From positions 1-64,000 of the IMG/VR virus record IMGVR_UViG_3300032304_000672: a DNA stretch of 64,000 bases. One strand, given 5' to 3'. Below are positions 27,180 to 36,383 of this stretch, piece by piece (positions within the stretch are counted from its first letter, which is position 1; the number at the start of each line of letters is the position of its first letter). The position numbers and the translations under genes were made by a program. Below the pieces are notes generated by a model. It did not search any database. It worked only from the letters and a program-made list of their open reading frames with translations, and was not told the origin of the DNA. The DNA comes from a virus.

Positions 27180-27311
27180 TTATTTCTTAAATTTAGTCCA
27201 AAGCCAGAATTTAATACCTTGAATAGTCTTATCTATTTTCTGCTCGACTCTAATATCCTTCTTATTAAAACTTTTAGGACTATTGCTTAGATTAAAGAAA
27301 TGTCTGGGCAT
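27180..27311 (-). CDS. Possible small basic protein
   Basis: A 43-residue basic frame starting MPRHFFNLSNSPKSFNKKDI. A minus-strand TATAAT at 27323-27318 is exactly 6 nt before this ATG, the leaderless pattern seen elsewhere. No homolog recognised, and it converges on the HNH gene. Confidence 0.35.
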   Translation of the reverse strand: MPRHFFNLSNSPKSFNKKDIRVEQKIDKTIQGIKFWLWTKFKK

Positions 27312-27412
27312 ATAATAATTATATCTTATATTTGTATGTGGTTCTACTTTCGCCGCACTTTTTTCGGGCGCACTTTTCAATTCGCACTTTATTTAGTATA
27401 CTTATAATATAT

Positions 27413-27485
27413 TGACCCATAGCTCAGTTGGTAGAGCGTCGAACTGTTAATTCGAATGTCCCAGGATCGAGACCTGGTGGGTCAG
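27413..27485 (+). tRNA. tRNA-Asn (GTT)
   Basis: Acceptor TGACCCA pairs with TGGGTCA, D-stem GCTC/GAGC, anticodon loop CTGTTAA giving GTT, T-stem CCAGG/CCTGG. No CCA encoded. Confidence 0.94.
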
Positions 27486-27489
27486 CGAT

Positions 27490-27563
27490 GCGAGTGTTAC
27501 ATAATGGTAGTGTCTCTGCCTTCCAAGCAGATAGTGCCAGTTCGATTCTGGTCACTCGCTCCA
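27490..27563 (+). tRNA. tRNA-Gly (TCC)
   Basis: Acceptor GCGAGTG pairs with CACTCGC, anticodon loop CTTCCAA giving TCC, and the 3' TCCA end means CCA is encoded, unlike its two neighbours. Confidence 0.94.
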
Positions 27564-27564
27564 G

Positions 27565-27637
27565 CTCTTCGTAGCTCAGAGGACAGAGCATTCGGTTTCT
27601 ACCCGACTGGTCGCAGGTTCGACTCCTGCCGAAGAGA
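27565..27637 (+). tRNA. tRNA-Arg (TCT)
   Basis: Acceptor CTCTTCG pairs with CGAAGAG, anticodon loop TTTCTAC giving TCT, T-stem GCAGG/CCTGC. The anticodon stem has one mismatch. It decodes AGA, frequent in this AT-rich genome. Confidence 0.92.
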
Positions 27638-27653
27638 CTTATAAAAAGGACAA

Positions 27654-27683
27654 AACCCAATCAGAGGCGGATCCGATTGGGTT
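27654..27683 (-). terminator. Terminator of the minus operon
   Basis: AACCCAATC and GATTGGGTT form a perfect 9-bp stem. On the minus strand it is followed by TTTTGTCCTTTTT, so it ends the operon 29112-27781. Confidence 0.72.
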
Positions 27684-27780
27684 CTGCTGATCTTGCGATC
27701 ATGTACTGGGAGCAAATTTTGGTGGGATGCTACAACCAGTACTTATAGAGTATAAAATAATCTCTATCTAAAGTCAATGG

Positions 27781-28065
27781 TTAGTCCCAAATGCTTTGTT
27801 GTTTTGGATTAAATTCCCAAGGTACTTCTTTGTATTTATCGTCTTCGGTTAAATCGTATAGAATATCCATAAGGACTTTGCAGTCATCGTGTTTCCATGT
27901 AAGAGTACAATGCCCATTTTCTACATTTAGGCATTTATTTAAGTATGACTCTATTTTTTCTACCATCCACTTTAAAGCTTCAGTGGCTTTTGATACGTCT
28001 TCGTAAACGGTTTTTTCCGCCCGATTCATCCTATACGCTATTTGATCAGCGTGGATTCTCTTCAT
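27781..28065 (-). CDS. Hypothetical helical protein
   Basis: A 94-residue protein starting MKRIHADQIAYRMNRAEKTV, with helices and a CTLTWKHDDC segment. The ATG lies inside the end of the upstream gene; a longer in-frame start was not used. Last gene of the operon. Function unknown. Confidence 0.6.
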   Translation of the reverse strand: MKRIHADQIAYRMNRAEKTVYEDVSKATEALKWMVEKIESYLNKCLNVENGHCTLTWKHDDCKVLMDILYDLTEDDKYKEVPWEFNPKQQSIWD

Positions 28066-28264
28066 CAGCACCTTGTGGAGTAAATGATGGGGTCGGTCCA
28101 AGAAGAAATCCCTGGTTATGATATTCAACCATCTTGGATACATCTTCTGGACCAACTAGCTTATTAGCAATAAGTGTAAGTAGGTCGTATATGCGATGAA
28201 GCATAATGTAGTTGACCATTGGAAGATTATCTTCTAAATTTTGTGGTTGTTCATTTTCCGTCAT
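28046..28264 (-). CDS. Hypothetical protein
   Basis: A 72-residue protein with helix NYIMLHRIYDLLTLIANKLV and a Pro-rich tail, similar in style to small actinophage proteins. Coupled to both neighbours by overlaps. Confidence 0.6.
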   Translation of the reverse strand: MTENEQPQNLEDNLPMVNYIMLHRIYDLLTLIANKLVGPEDVSKMVEYHNQGFLLGPTPSFTPQGADEENPR

Positions 28265-28367
28265 CTGGTCTACCCATATCTTCCCAAAACTTCTCTCGAC
28301 CCATTTGGTCTGTTTCTTTTATTTGTCCACCGTCAGTTTGAATCAACGGCTGATTTAAGTTCTCCAT
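28251..28367 (-). CDS. Tiny hypothetical protein
   Basis: A 38-residue polar protein, MENLNQPLIQTDGGQIKETD... It overlaps the upstream gene by 35 bp and the downstream gene by 14 bp. Confidence 0.45.
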   Translation of the reverse strand: MENLNQPLIQTDGGQIKETDQMGREKFWEDMGRPDDGK

Positions 28368-28539
28368 AGTATTCCAATCCCACAGTTTTCTTGAAGCTGC
28401 ACGATAAGCAGTATAGATAAATTATACCTTCATTTGTTTCGTTGCACATTAAAGGGCCCTGATCCAGTGGACATTCAAGTCTAGGAACAAGGCCCTTCTC
28501 TGCAAGCAAAAGGTACTTAGACACGTACTGTATCTTCAT
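28333..28539 (-). CDS. Zinc-ribbon protein
   Basis: A 68-residue protein with CPLDQGPLMC and later CLSC, a likely zinc ribbon, following a short helix. It sits directly after the lytic transglycosylase-like gene. Function unknown. Confidence 0.6.
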   Translation of the reverse strand: MKIQYVSKYLLLAEKGLVPRLECPLDQGPLMCNETNEGIIYLYCLSCSFKKTVGLEYYGELKSAVDSN

Positions 28540-28551
28540 GTACCTTCCCCT

Positions 28552-29112
28552 CTAATATTTGAATTCCGCTAGGAACTCTTTGTATCTTGCCCCATTCAGG
28601 GAAGACCACGATGACCAATCAGTGCCGCCTTTAGTCATATAATACGTTATCTCTGCGTTTATTACTGGGTCAAACAATAAGATGTTTGACTTTAGATCAA
28701 ATTTTTCTTTACGATCAATGCCGAGTTCACCCAACATATTAATCTGAAAAATTCCGTAGGAACTGTCTCCAGTTTTCCTGTTACCATTGTAAGCCATAGG
28801 CCTTGAATTGGATTCTGACTTAGCAATAGCCCAAGCCTGTTTAAGGGCTTTTCCTTCAAAGCCAACAGCTGATAGGAGTTCTTTTAGTTCTCCGTCTGTT
28901 AGCGTCTCAGAAGGCTTGTACACAGTAGTGCTGTACTTCTCTAAGGTTTCTTTCTTTAGTTGTACTGTTGATTTCACAGGTGCTTCCACCTGCAATGCTT
29001 GACTAGCTGTTGGTCCAGGCTGGACAGTAAATAAAAATAATGTTATCATTCCTATATACGACCAGTTATGAGCAACATCACTCAAACGTTGTTTTACTTT
29101 CTCCATTGGCAT
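28552..29112 (-). CDS. Lytic transglycosylase-like protein with signal anchor
   Basis: The 186-residue protein has an N-terminal hydrophobic segment (about residues 17-30) and a lysozyme-like domain: AIAKSESNSRPMA with the catalytic-type Glu, then SYGIFQIN and a late TDWSSWSS. This is the SLT/Rpf-like pattern of enzymes that cut glycan strands. Export through the signal segment suggests action on host peptidoglycan during infection or lysis, separate from the CHAP endolysin at 1673. Confidence 0.82.
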   Translation of the reverse strand: MPMEKVKQRLSDVAHNWSYIGMITLFLFTVQPGPTASQALQVEAPVKSTVQLKKETLEKYSTTVYKPSETLTDGELKELLSAVGFEGKALKQAWAIAKSESNSRPMAYNGNRKTGDSSYGIFQINMLGELGIDRKEKFDLKSNILLFDPVINAEITYYMTKGGTDWSSWSSLNGARYKEFLAEFKY

Positions 29113-29192
29113 TTCCTCCTTTAGAGATAACGAACTATAATAGTAACATTACTTGGCAGTAGGTGTCAAGCCAGTCAACCAGAAAGATTATC

Positions 29193-30173
29193 ATGGAAAT
29201 ATCATATTCTACCCCTAGATCTAATCTGACAACTAAAAATGGTTATGGTCACGCTGGATTTAAATTTACAGAAGCACTTACTAGAATGGGTCATAGATTA
29301 ACTTATCAGAACCCAAAGGCTAAACTACAAATTAATTTTTCTCAGCCATCATTATACAAAATGCATAAATATCAATATCAGATTGGATATACTCCATGGG
29401 AGTCAACAGTCGTTCCAGAATCCTGGAGAGAAAAGATAGAGGCATGTGATGAGTTTTGGACAACCTCTCAATGGTGCAAAGATGTATATGAAGATAATGG
29501 ATTTAAGGTTTCTAATGTTTTCCCACACGGGATAGATGCAATTTGGTCTCCAAAGAAACGTGAGAAGACAAATGTAATAAAGTTTCTGCATGTTGGAGAG
29601 CCTTCAGCAAGAAAAGGCGGGCAGGATACAGTTAATGCTTTTATAAAAGCATTTGGCAATAACCCTAATTATACATTAACAATAAAGGCTCATAAGACTA
29701 GCACTTTAAGAGTTTATGATTCAATGGGAACTATTATTGGAGTTCCTCACGAAATGTATAGCAATATAAATCTTGACACAAGAGAACTAGAAGATGATGA
29801 GCTAGTTAAGATGTACCACGACCACGATATTATGATTTATCCTAGTTACGGAGAAGGTTTTGGATTCATTCCTTTCCAAGCACTTGCAACTGGTATGCCA
29901 GTTATATCAACACATGATTGGGCTGACTATAAAAAGTATCTAGGTCCTCTAAAGCTTAACTCTACACTTATAGATTCTCCATGGGAAGTCATGCATCCTG
30001 GAAAAATTTATTTTCCGAACAATGATCATTTAGTTAGTTTGCTTGAAGAAGCAGCCATTAACTTTAAAGCATATTCTGGATACTATTATGCTCAGTCAAC
30101 TGAAATACATAAAGAATATAACTGGGATCAGTTGACCAATAAAGCATTTGAAGAAATATTGAAAAAGCTATAA
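29193..30173 (+). CDS. GT-B glycosyltransferase (family 4 type)
   Basis: The 326-residue protein has the late GT-B signature YPSYGEGFGFIPFQALATGM with the E-x7-E like acceptor, and HVGEPSARKGGQDTV in the nucleotide domain. GYGHAGFKF near residue 20 is the N-terminal Gly loop. It would transfer a sugar from a nucleotide donor to phage DNA, virion or host surface. ATG 29193 is preferred over an earlier in-frame start without site. The promoter region is shared divergently with 29112. Confidence 0.85.
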   Translation: MEISYSTPRSNLTTKNGYGHAGFKFTEALTRMGHRLTYQNPKAKLQINFSQPSLYKMHKYQYQIGYTPWESTVVPESWREKIEACDEFWTTSQWCKDVYEDNGFKVSNVFPHGIDAIWSPKKREKTNVIKFLHVGEPSARKGGQDTVNAFIKAFGNNPNYTLTIKAHKTSTLRVYDSMGTIIGVPHEMYSNINLDTRELEDDELVKMYHDHDIMIYPSYGEGFGFIPFQALATGMPVISTHDWADYKKYLGPLKLNSTLIDSPWEVMHPGKIYFPNNDHLVSLLEEAAINFKAYSGYYYAQSTEIHKEYNWDQLTNKAFEEILKKL

Positions 30174-30253
30174 AACCTCTTCCCCTTTAGATTAAAGTTT
30201 GGTAGAATTAGATTTCAACTCAAAAATCATATAAACCGCAAGGCGGAGAAAAG

Positions 30254-32200
30254 GTGTTATTAAAAATGTCAAGAACTATTGAAAACCCGTACGAAAACTT
30301 TATCGCATTATCTAGATATGCAAGATGGATATCTGAAGATAATCGTCGTGAAACATGGGGTGAAACAGTAGATAGATATTTTGACTTTATGCTAAATCAT
30401 CTTTTTCAAAACCATGCATACGAGCCAGATTCTAAGTTGGTTGAAGAACTAAAGGATGCAGTCTATAACCGTAACGTTATGCCATCAATGAGATCTGTAA
30501 TGACTGCAGGAGCTGCATTGGATAGAGATCATGTTGCAGGATACAACTGCTCATTTGTTCCAGTAGATAATCCTCGTTCTTTTGATGAGACTATGTACAT
30601 CCTTATGTGCGGAACAGGTGTTGGTTTCTCTGTTGAGTACAAGTATGTAAATAAACTTCCTTCCGTCCCAGAAACATTTGAGAAGTCAACAACCGTAATT
30701 GTAGTAGAAGACTCTAAGCAAGGCTGGGCAAAAGCTTATCGTGAACTTCTAGCACTTCTTTGGACTGGACAGATTCCAGCAATTGATGTTTCTAAGGTGC
30801 GTCCAGCTGGAGCAAGACTTAAGACTATGGGAGGAAGATCATCTGGGCCACAACCACTTGTAAATCTTTTTGATTTTACTATTGCAAAGTTTAAGAATGC
30901 AGCAGGACGCCAGCTAAAGCCTATTGAAGCGCATGACATTATGTGTAAGATTGGTGAAGTAGTAGTTGTTGGAGGAGTTCGCCGCTCAGCAATGATTTCT
31001 CTTTCTAATATTAACGATATTGAAATGGCATCAGCAAAGTCTGGTAACTGGTGGGAAAACAATACACAACGTGCACTATCAAATAATTCTGTTGCGTACT
31101 CACGCAAGCCAGACATGGAGCAGTTTATTGCAGAATGGAAATCACTGTATGATTCGAAATCAGGAGAACGAGGTATATACAATGTGGCCGCAGCTCAGGC
31201 CCAAGCAGCCAAATACGGTAGAAGAGATCCAGATATTCACTATGGGACTAACCCGTGCTCAGAGATTATCCTACGTCCTTATCAGTTTTGCAACCTTTCA
31301 GAAGTCGTACTACGTGAGCAAGATACAAAAGAGGATATCTCGAATAAAGTACGTCTTGCAACAATACTTGGAACGTGGCAATCAACGCTAACAGATTTTA
31401 AATACCTTCGTAAAATTTGGAAGGACAACACAGAAGAAGAAAGACTGCTTGGTGTTTCATTAACTGGACAATTTGGACATAAGTTTATGTCTGGAAAACA
31501 AGACATTGTTGCTCTAGAAGCTTACCTTATGTCTTTAAGAGAACATGCTCGTGAAATGAATAAAGAAGAGGCTGGAAAAATTGGGATTTCTGAGTCTGCA
31601 GCAATTACTTGCGTAAAGCCTTCAGGTACAGTATCTCAATTGGTCGGGGTGTCTTCAGGAATGCATGCATGGCATTCTCCATATTATATTAGAACAGTTC
31701 GTGGGTCAAAGGGAGATCCAATTTCTGTATTTCTAAAAGAGGTGGGTATTCCAGTAGAAGATGATGTAATGAAGCCAAACGATACCTACGTTTTCTCATT
31801 CCCAGTAAAAGCACCAGAGGGTGCAATTGTAAGAAATGATCTAACAGCTATTGAGCACTTGAATATTTGGTTAGTTTACCAACGTGCATGGTGTGAGCAT
31901 AAACCATCAATTACGGTTTCTGTAAAGGAAGATGAATGGATGGAAGTTGGGGCATGGGTATATAAGCATTTTGATGAGGTATCTGGAATTTCATTCCTTC
32001 CCCACTCAGATCATACATACAAGCAAGCTCCTTATCAGGAAGTTACAAAAGAAGAATATGAAGAGCTTCTTTCAAAGATGCCAAGTAGTATTCGTTGGGA
32101 AGACCTATCTTTTTATGAAACAGAAGACGGAACCTCAACAAACGCTACTCTTGCATGCACATCGGACGGAAATTGCGAGATTGTAGACATTTCCGCATAA
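30254..32200 (+). CDS. nrdJ: Class II (B12-dependent) ribonucleotide reductase
   Basis: The 648-residue enzyme makes deoxyribonucleotides using adenosylcobalamin. Visible signatures are YNCSFVPVDNPRSFDE, GTGVGFSVE, GGVRRSAMISLSN, NPCSEIILRPYQFCNLSE (finger-loop Cys and Glu), PSGTVSQLVGVSSG and the C-terminal redox pair in CTSDGNCEI. The order and NCSFVP start fit monomeric triphosphate reductases. It is shorter than the roughly 740-residue Lactobacillus enzyme. GTG 30254 or ATG 30266 could be the start; GGCGGAGAAAAG favours GTG. No NrdB or NrdG is present, as expected for class II. Confidence 0.93.
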   Translation: MLLKMSRTIENPYENFIALSRYARWISEDNRRETWGETVDRYFDFMLNHLFQNHAYEPDSKLVEELKDAVYNRNVMPSMRSVMTAGAALDRDHVAGYNCSFVPVDNPRSFDETMYILMCGTGVGFSVEYKYVNKLPSVPETFEKSTTVIVVEDSKQGWAKAYRELLALLWTGQIPAIDVSKVRPAGARLKTMGGRSSGPQPLVNLFDFTIAKFKNAAGRQLKPIEAHDIMCKIGEVVVVGGVRRSAMISLSNINDIEMASAKSGNWWENNTQRALSNNSVAYSRKPDMEQFIAEWKSLYDSKSGERGIYNVAAAQAQAAKYGRRDPDIHYGTNPCSEIILRPYQFCNLSEVVLREQDTKEDISNKVRLATILGTWQSTLTDFKYLRKIWKDNTEEERLLGVSLTGQFGHKFMSGKQDIVALEAYLMSLREHAREMNKEEAGKIGISESAAITCVKPSGTVSQLVGVSSGMHAWHSPYYIRTVRGSKGDPISVFLKEVGIPVEDDVMKPNDTYVFSFPVKAPEGAIVRNDLTAIEHLNIWLVYQRAWCEHKPSITVSVKEDEWMEVGAWVYKHFDEVSGISFLPHSDHTYKQAPYQEVTKEEYEELLSKMPSSIRWEDLSFYETEDGTSTNATLACTSDGNCEIVDISA

Positions 32201-32206
32201 AGGGTA

Positions 32207-32255
32207 TATAATAAATATTGGGGTAAGCCCCAAAATTCCTGGGCACAATGCCCAG
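32207..32255 (+). promoter_or_regulatory. Promoter -10 and two leader hairpins
   Basis: TATAAT (32207-32212) is followed by TTGGGG/CCCCAA (32218-32233) and CTGGGC/GCCCAG (32239-32255) hairpins, then AGGAGG before the next ATG. They may end RNR transcription or stabilise the next mRNA. Confidence 0.55.
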
Positions 32256-32270
32256 AAATAGGAGGATCTA

Positions 32271-32495
32271 ATGAAACAAGATCTAAACAATGATGGAAAG
32301 GTAACTATGCAAGAGAAAATTCTAGCAGCGTTAGCAAGCTATGGTCGTCACTTTTTGGGTGCAGCCATTGCTCTTTACATGACTGGAAATACTGACCCAG
32401 GAGACCTAATCAAGGGTGGTATTGCAGCCATTTTGCCAGTAATTCTTAAAGCGCTTAATACTAATGAGCCAGCTTTTGGATTTACTAAGAAGTAA
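32271..32495 (+). CDS. Small membrane protein, holin-like
   Basis: A 74-residue protein: an EF-hand-like loop DLNNDGKVTMQEK, then a hydrophobic region (about residues 26-38 and 48-62) and the end LNTNEPAFGFTKK. I recall similar proteins annotated as holins. It is directly upstream of the tail-fibre locus and far from the endolysin, so an alternative is a virion membrane component. A very good AGGAGG site precedes ATG. Confidence 0.6.
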   Translation: MKQDLNNDGKVTMQEKILAALASYGRHFLGAAIALYMTGNTDPGDLIKGGIAAILPVILKALNTNEPAFGFTKK

Positions 32496-32518
32496 AAATT
32501 AGTAAGTAGTTAGGACGG

Positions 32519-32550
32519 CTCCTATGCTAAAATGAGCATAGGAGTTTTCC
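32519..32550 (+). terminator. Hairpin terminator
   Basis: CTCCTATGCT pairs perfectly with AGCATAGGAG over a 6-nt loop, followed by TTTTCC. The loop region contains TAAAAT, which may also serve as a -10 for 32570. Confidence 0.8.
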
Positions 32551-32569
32551 TATTTAGGAGATTTAGCAA

Positions 32570-32917
32570 ATGGCAGGACAAAAGAATTTCGAAGTAGATC
32601 AAAATACTACTTTTTCATTTATTGTTGAATATAAAGACAATAACGGATTGCCCATTGATTTAACAGGTTCATCAGCAAAGTTGCAAGTTCGTGATACAAA
32701 AGGCGGAAGCAAGTTAGCTTTTACACTAACATCCCCATCAGGCGGAATTACAATAACTCCACTTCTTGGTAAATTGACTATTAAGATGACCCCTACACAA
32801 ACCAGTAAGTTATTCTATCCAAAGTCATCTTATGACATAATGATAACTGACTCAAATACAAATAAAATTAAATTGCTAGAAGGATTTTTAACTCTTAGCA
32901 GATCGGTGACAATCTAA
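32570..32917 (+). CDS. Ig-like tail/baseplate accessory protein
   Basis: The 115-residue protein (FEVDQNTTFSFIVEYKDNNG, LTGSSAKLQVRDTKGG, then a strand-rich end) fits a beta-sandwich like BppU N-terminal domains of phage baseplates. It opens the fibre operon with AGGAG before ATG and overlaps the next gene by one base. Confidence 0.65.
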   Translation: MAGQKNFEVDQNTTFSFIVEYKDNNGLPIDLTGSSAKLQVRDTKGGSKLAFTLTSPSGGITITPLLGKLTIKMTPTQTSKLFYPKSSYDIMITDSNTNKIKLLEGFLTLSRSVTI

Positions 32918-33354
32918 TGGCAGAGACAGTAATAGTAACGGAAGTTGTAAATGATGTAATTGTTTCAACCCCAGGACCACAAGGCCCTAGAGGTAAATCA
33001 ATATTAAATGGTAACGGAGTTCCTGCAGATAACCTAGGACTTGAAGGAGACTTCTACTATGACAAAGCCACAACAAGATTCTATGGGCCAAAGCCAACAG
33101 ATCTGACATGGGCTGGAGCAACAAATTACCTTCTAAGCACAAGCACACTTACATACCCATTCTCAATTGGGCAGGTTCTAAATCAAGGATCCTACTGGTC
33201 GCTTGAAATAACCCATAATATGGGATATAACCCAAATGTAACTGTTAAGAATAGCGCAGGCGATATATTAGAAACTGGAATAGACTATAATAGTATTAAC
33301 AAGATAACACTGACAATGGCTCAACCATTCGGTGGGATAGCGTACCTATCCTAA
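32917..33354 (+). CDS. Tail fibre protein with short collagen-like motif
   Basis: The 145-residue protein has GPQGPRGKS near residue 19, then GDFYYDKATTRFYGPK, a common fibre motif, and a beta-rich C-terminal domain (ITHNMGYNPNVTVKNSAGD) typical of receptor-binding tips. Part of the fibre operon. Confidence 0.7.
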   Translation: MAETVIVTEVVNDVIVSTPGPQGPRGKSILNGNGVPADNLGLEGDFYYDKATTRFYGPKPTDLTWAGATNYLLSTSTLTYPFSIGQVLNQGSYWSLEITHNMGYNPNVTVKNSAGDILETGIDYNSINKITLTMAQPFGGIAYLS

Positions 33355-33367
33355 AGGAGAATAGAAT

Positions 33368-34570
33368 ATGGCAAGATTATTTGTAACTGATATCAATCTT
33401 AACAAGAATGAACTTCAGAACGCAAGAATTCAGGGATTAGCTTCAGCTCCATCAGCCCCTGTAACTGGACAGATTTATTATGACACATCGAATAACACGA
33501 TGTACTACTACAATGGACTAGCATCACCAAACGGTCCATGGGTAGCAATGAATGCTTCTCAAGAAGTAATTCAAGATGTAATTGGTGCTTCTGTATCAGG
33601 CGGAACAGGATTAACAGCAACATATGTTGATTCAACAGGAGTCACAACACTAGATTTAGATAACACAACAGTAACTGCAGGATCTTATGGTTCCTCAACA
33701 GCAATTCCTATCTTTACAGTAGATGCTCAAGGTCGTTTGACTGCAGCATCAACTGCAACAGTAGCAACAAATCTTTCAATTGCTGCAGATACGGGAACAG
33801 CTGACACAGTAAGTCTTTTAACAGACACATTTACAATTAGCGGTGGCGAAGGAATTGACACTGCAGTAACAAACAATACAATTACAATATCTGGAGAAGA
33901 TGCAACTACCACTAATAAGGGTATTGCTTCATTTGCAGATGCAGACTTTACAGTAACAACTGGCGCAGTAACAATCAAGAATGTTAACCTTGCTACACAG
34001 ACAACTGGAAACTATATTGCAACTATTGCTGGAACAGCAAATGAAGTTGAAGTTTCAGGTTCAGGTTCAGAAAACTCTGCAGTAACAATTGGTCTTCCAA
34101 ATGACGTAACAATCACTAATAACCTTACAGTTGGCGGTAACTTAAACGTAACTGGAACAATCAACTCAGTAAACACCACTCAGGTAAATATTGTTGATAA
34201 CAAGATCAATCTTAATACCGACTTTACAGGAGATCCAACAGCTGATGCTGGTATCCGTGTAGAGCGTGGAAATGCCGCAGATGTTGAAATTCTTTGGAAT
34301 GAAACAAACGACAACTGGACCCTTACAAATAACGGTACAAATTATCACGCAATTACACGCAAGTTTACCTCAACAGTTGGTAATGGAACCCTAACACAGA
34401 TTCCAGTAACTCACAATTTAGGATCTAGAGAAGTAGTTGTAAATGTTTACGATTCAGCAACATATGACACCGTAGAGTGTGATGTTGTTAGAACTTCAAC
34501 AACTGTTGTAACACTAGGATTCACAGTAGCACCAGCTTCTGGAGCATATACGGTAGTAATCGTAGGATAA
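33368..34570 (+). CDS. Tail fibre protein
   Basis: A 400-residue Thr/Val/Ala-rich fibre. It starts MARLFVTDINLNKNELQNAR and GQIYYDTSNNTMYYYNG, followed by long beta-repeats and the trimer-type segment TNNLTVGGNLNVTGTINSVN. The C-terminal 60 residues (IPVTHNLGSREVVVNVYDSA) resemble a tip domain also seen at the end of 32917-33354. Confidence 0.8.
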   Translation: MARLFVTDINLNKNELQNARIQGLASAPSAPVTGQIYYDTSNNTMYYYNGLASPNGPWVAMNASQEVIQDVIGASVSGGTGLTATYVDSTGVTTLDLDNTTVTAGSYGSSTAIPIFTVDAQGRLTAASTATVATNLSIAADTGTADTVSLLTDTFTISGGEGIDTAVTNNTITISGEDATTTNKGIASFADADFTVTTGAVTIKNVNLATQTTGNYIATIAGTANEVEVSGSGSENSAVTIGLPNDVTITNNLTVGGNLNVTGTINSVNTTQVNIVDNKINLNTDFTGDPTADAGIRVERGNAADVEILWNETNDNWTLTNNGTNYHAITRKFTSTVGNGTLTQIPVTHNLGSREVVVNVYDSATYDTVECDVVRTSTTVVTLGFTVAPASGAYTVVIVG

Positions 34571-34581
34571 GGGGACATTAA

Positions 34582-34836
34582 ATGTCTGTAAAAAGATTAG
34601 TCCCTTTACATGCAGTAGCACTTGCCACAGATCCTTCTGGAGCCCGCATTGGAGATATTTATTACAATACGGAAGATGAAGAATTAAGATTCTATGACGG
34701 TACCGATTGGAATCCAATTGGCGCAGGAGCAGTTACAGGACTACTAGATCATATTCACACATATGATGGCGATGTATTTTCCGTAGAAGCAACAGAAGTT
34801 CCAGCAGCTGGAACAGTTGACGGCGGAACAGCATAA
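34582..34836 (+). CDS. Small fibre-associated protein
   Basis: An 84-residue protein with ARIGDIYYNTEDEELRFYDG, the same type of motif as in the neighbouring fibre. GGGGAC lies before ATG. It overlaps the next gene by one base, so it is likely a short fibre or adaptor. Confidence 0.65.
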   Translation: MSVKRLVPLHAVALATDPSGARIGDIYYNTEDEELRFYDGTDWNPIGAGAVTGLLDHIHTYDGDVFSVEATEVPAAGTVDGGTA

Positions 34837-36383
34837 TGCCAGTTATAAAAATAAGAAGAGGCACAACTACTCAGTGGAATGCATCTACTAGAGTTTTGCA
34901 AGTTGGCGAACTTGGAATAGATACAACTTTAAATAGAATAAAGGCAGGAAACGGAACTAACGTTTGGTCAGCCCTTCCGTATTTATCTTTATCTTCTACA
35001 GAAATAGAAGAGTTATCTCAAGATGCAGTTTCAACCGCTTTAGCGGCTGGCACACATTCAAATATAACCGTTACATATAGCGATAACGGTAATTCAATAA
35101 GTTTAGCAACTGGCCCAGATGTTATAACACAGACCAGCCTATCAAATACTTTAACAAATCCAACTACTGGCTACGTATCAATTGGAGATGTTGGAGTTGC
35201 AGATGGAGTGGCTTCATTAGGTTCAAATGGCAAGATTCCAGATTCAGAAATTCCAGCAGGTATTGCAAGATTATCTTCCCCTACATTTACAGGTACAGTT
35301 GCTGGTATAACAAAAACTATGGTTGGTCTTGGAAATGTTGATAATACTACAGATGCAAATAAACCAGTTTCAACTGCTACACAGACAGCCCTTGATTTAA
35401 AAGCACCATTATCTTCTCCAGCACTTACTGGAACTCCAACTGCACCATTAGCGGTAACTGGAACAAATACAACTCAAATTGCAACAACAAGCTTTGTCCA
35501 ACAAGAGCTCAGTATTTTAACAACTGGTGCTCCAGCAGCACTCAACACCCTTGATGAACTGGCAGCAGCTCTTGGCGATGATGCCAACTACGCAGCTACA
35601 ATTACGACAGCTCTTGGCAATAAAGCCCCAATTGCAAATCCAACATTTACTGGAACCGTAGGCGGAATTACAAAGTCAATGGTAGGACTTGATAATGTTG
35701 ACAATACAACTGATGCAAATAAGCCAGTTTCTACAGCAACTCAAACAGCATTAGATTTAAAATTAAATTTATCAGATCCTTCGGTTGACTATTATATTAC
35801 AAACTCTGGAACAGGATACTATATAATAAATGGAGTAGCTAGTTCACTTATTACATTTGAAAAAGGAAAAAAATATAGAATTCACATCAATGCCGCAGGC
35901 CACCCATTTTGGATTCAAACAGTTCCTGGAGCCTATAGCTCAGGTAACGTATATTCTACTGGAATAACAAATGGTGGTGCACAGGTAGGTCATATACTAG
36001 TAGAGCTTCCTCAAGATGCACCAGATAACCTTTACTATGCCTGCCAGTTCCATTCATCTATGAGCGGACCAATTTCTGTGCAGTCTGATGATGCAATAAC
36101 AATAAATTCTAAAGCAGGCAACTATACTATACTTCCAATAGATTCGGGAAGACTTATTGAGATAGCTGGAGCTGGAACTGTTACGATAACAGATTCTGCT
36201 TCTTTCCCAGTAGGATTCTCTGTAGATGTATTAAGAACAGGCGATGGTGCTGTATCTATTGCAGGAAATGGTTTTACTCCAAATGCTACCCCTGGATTAA
36301 CTCTACGTACAAAATGGAGTAGCGCAACACTATTAAAGAGGGCGTTAAATAGCTGGGTTGTCCTCGGAGACTTGTCGGCATAA
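34836..36383 (+). CDS. Tail fibre with Mtd-like N-terminus and cupredoxin-like domain
   Basis: The 515-residue protein opens MPVIKIRRGTTTQWNAS, a motif of phage fibres related to the Mtd N-terminus. Two repeats of MVGLGNVDNTTDANKPVSTA form the shaft. Residues about 325-425 (FEKGKKYRIHI, HPFWIQTV, then YYACQFHSSMSGPI) look like a cupredoxin fold with potential Cys/His/Met copper ligands. A short beta tip follows. It precedes a 2OG oxygenase gene. Confidence 0.78.
   Translation: MPVIKIRRGTTTQWNASTRVLQVGELGIDTTLNRIKAGNGTNVWSALPYLSLSSTEIEELSQDAVSTALAAGTHSNITVTYSDNGNSISLATGPDVITQTSLSNTLTNPTTGYVSIGDVGVADGVASLGSNGKIPDSEIPAGIARLSSPTFTGTVAGITKTMVGLGNVDNTTDANKPVSTATQTALDLKAPLSSPALTGTPTAPLAVTGTNTTQIATTSFVQQELSILTTGAPAALNTLDELAAALGDDANYAATITTALGNKAPIANPTFTGTVGGITKSMVGLDNVDNTTDANKPVSTATQTALDLKLNLSDPSVDYYITNSGTGYYIINGVASSLITFEKGKKYRIHINAAGHPFWIQTVPGAYSSGNVYSTGITNGGAQVGHILVELPQDAPDNLYYACQFHSSMSGPISVQSDDAITINSKAGNYTILPIDSGRLIEIAGAGTVTITDSASFPVGFSVDVLRTGDGAVSIAGNGFTPNATPGLTLRTKWSSATLLKRALNSWVVLGDLSA

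Noticed and set aside
30174-30253. A cobalamin riboswitch before the B12-dependent reductase
   Set aside because: The gap is only 80 bp, too short for the known riboswitch, and no B12-box-like sequence is visible.
34836-36383. A diversity-generating retroelement target, because of the Mtd-like N-terminus
   Set aside because: No reverse transcriptase or matching template repeat with A-specific changes was seen in the window.
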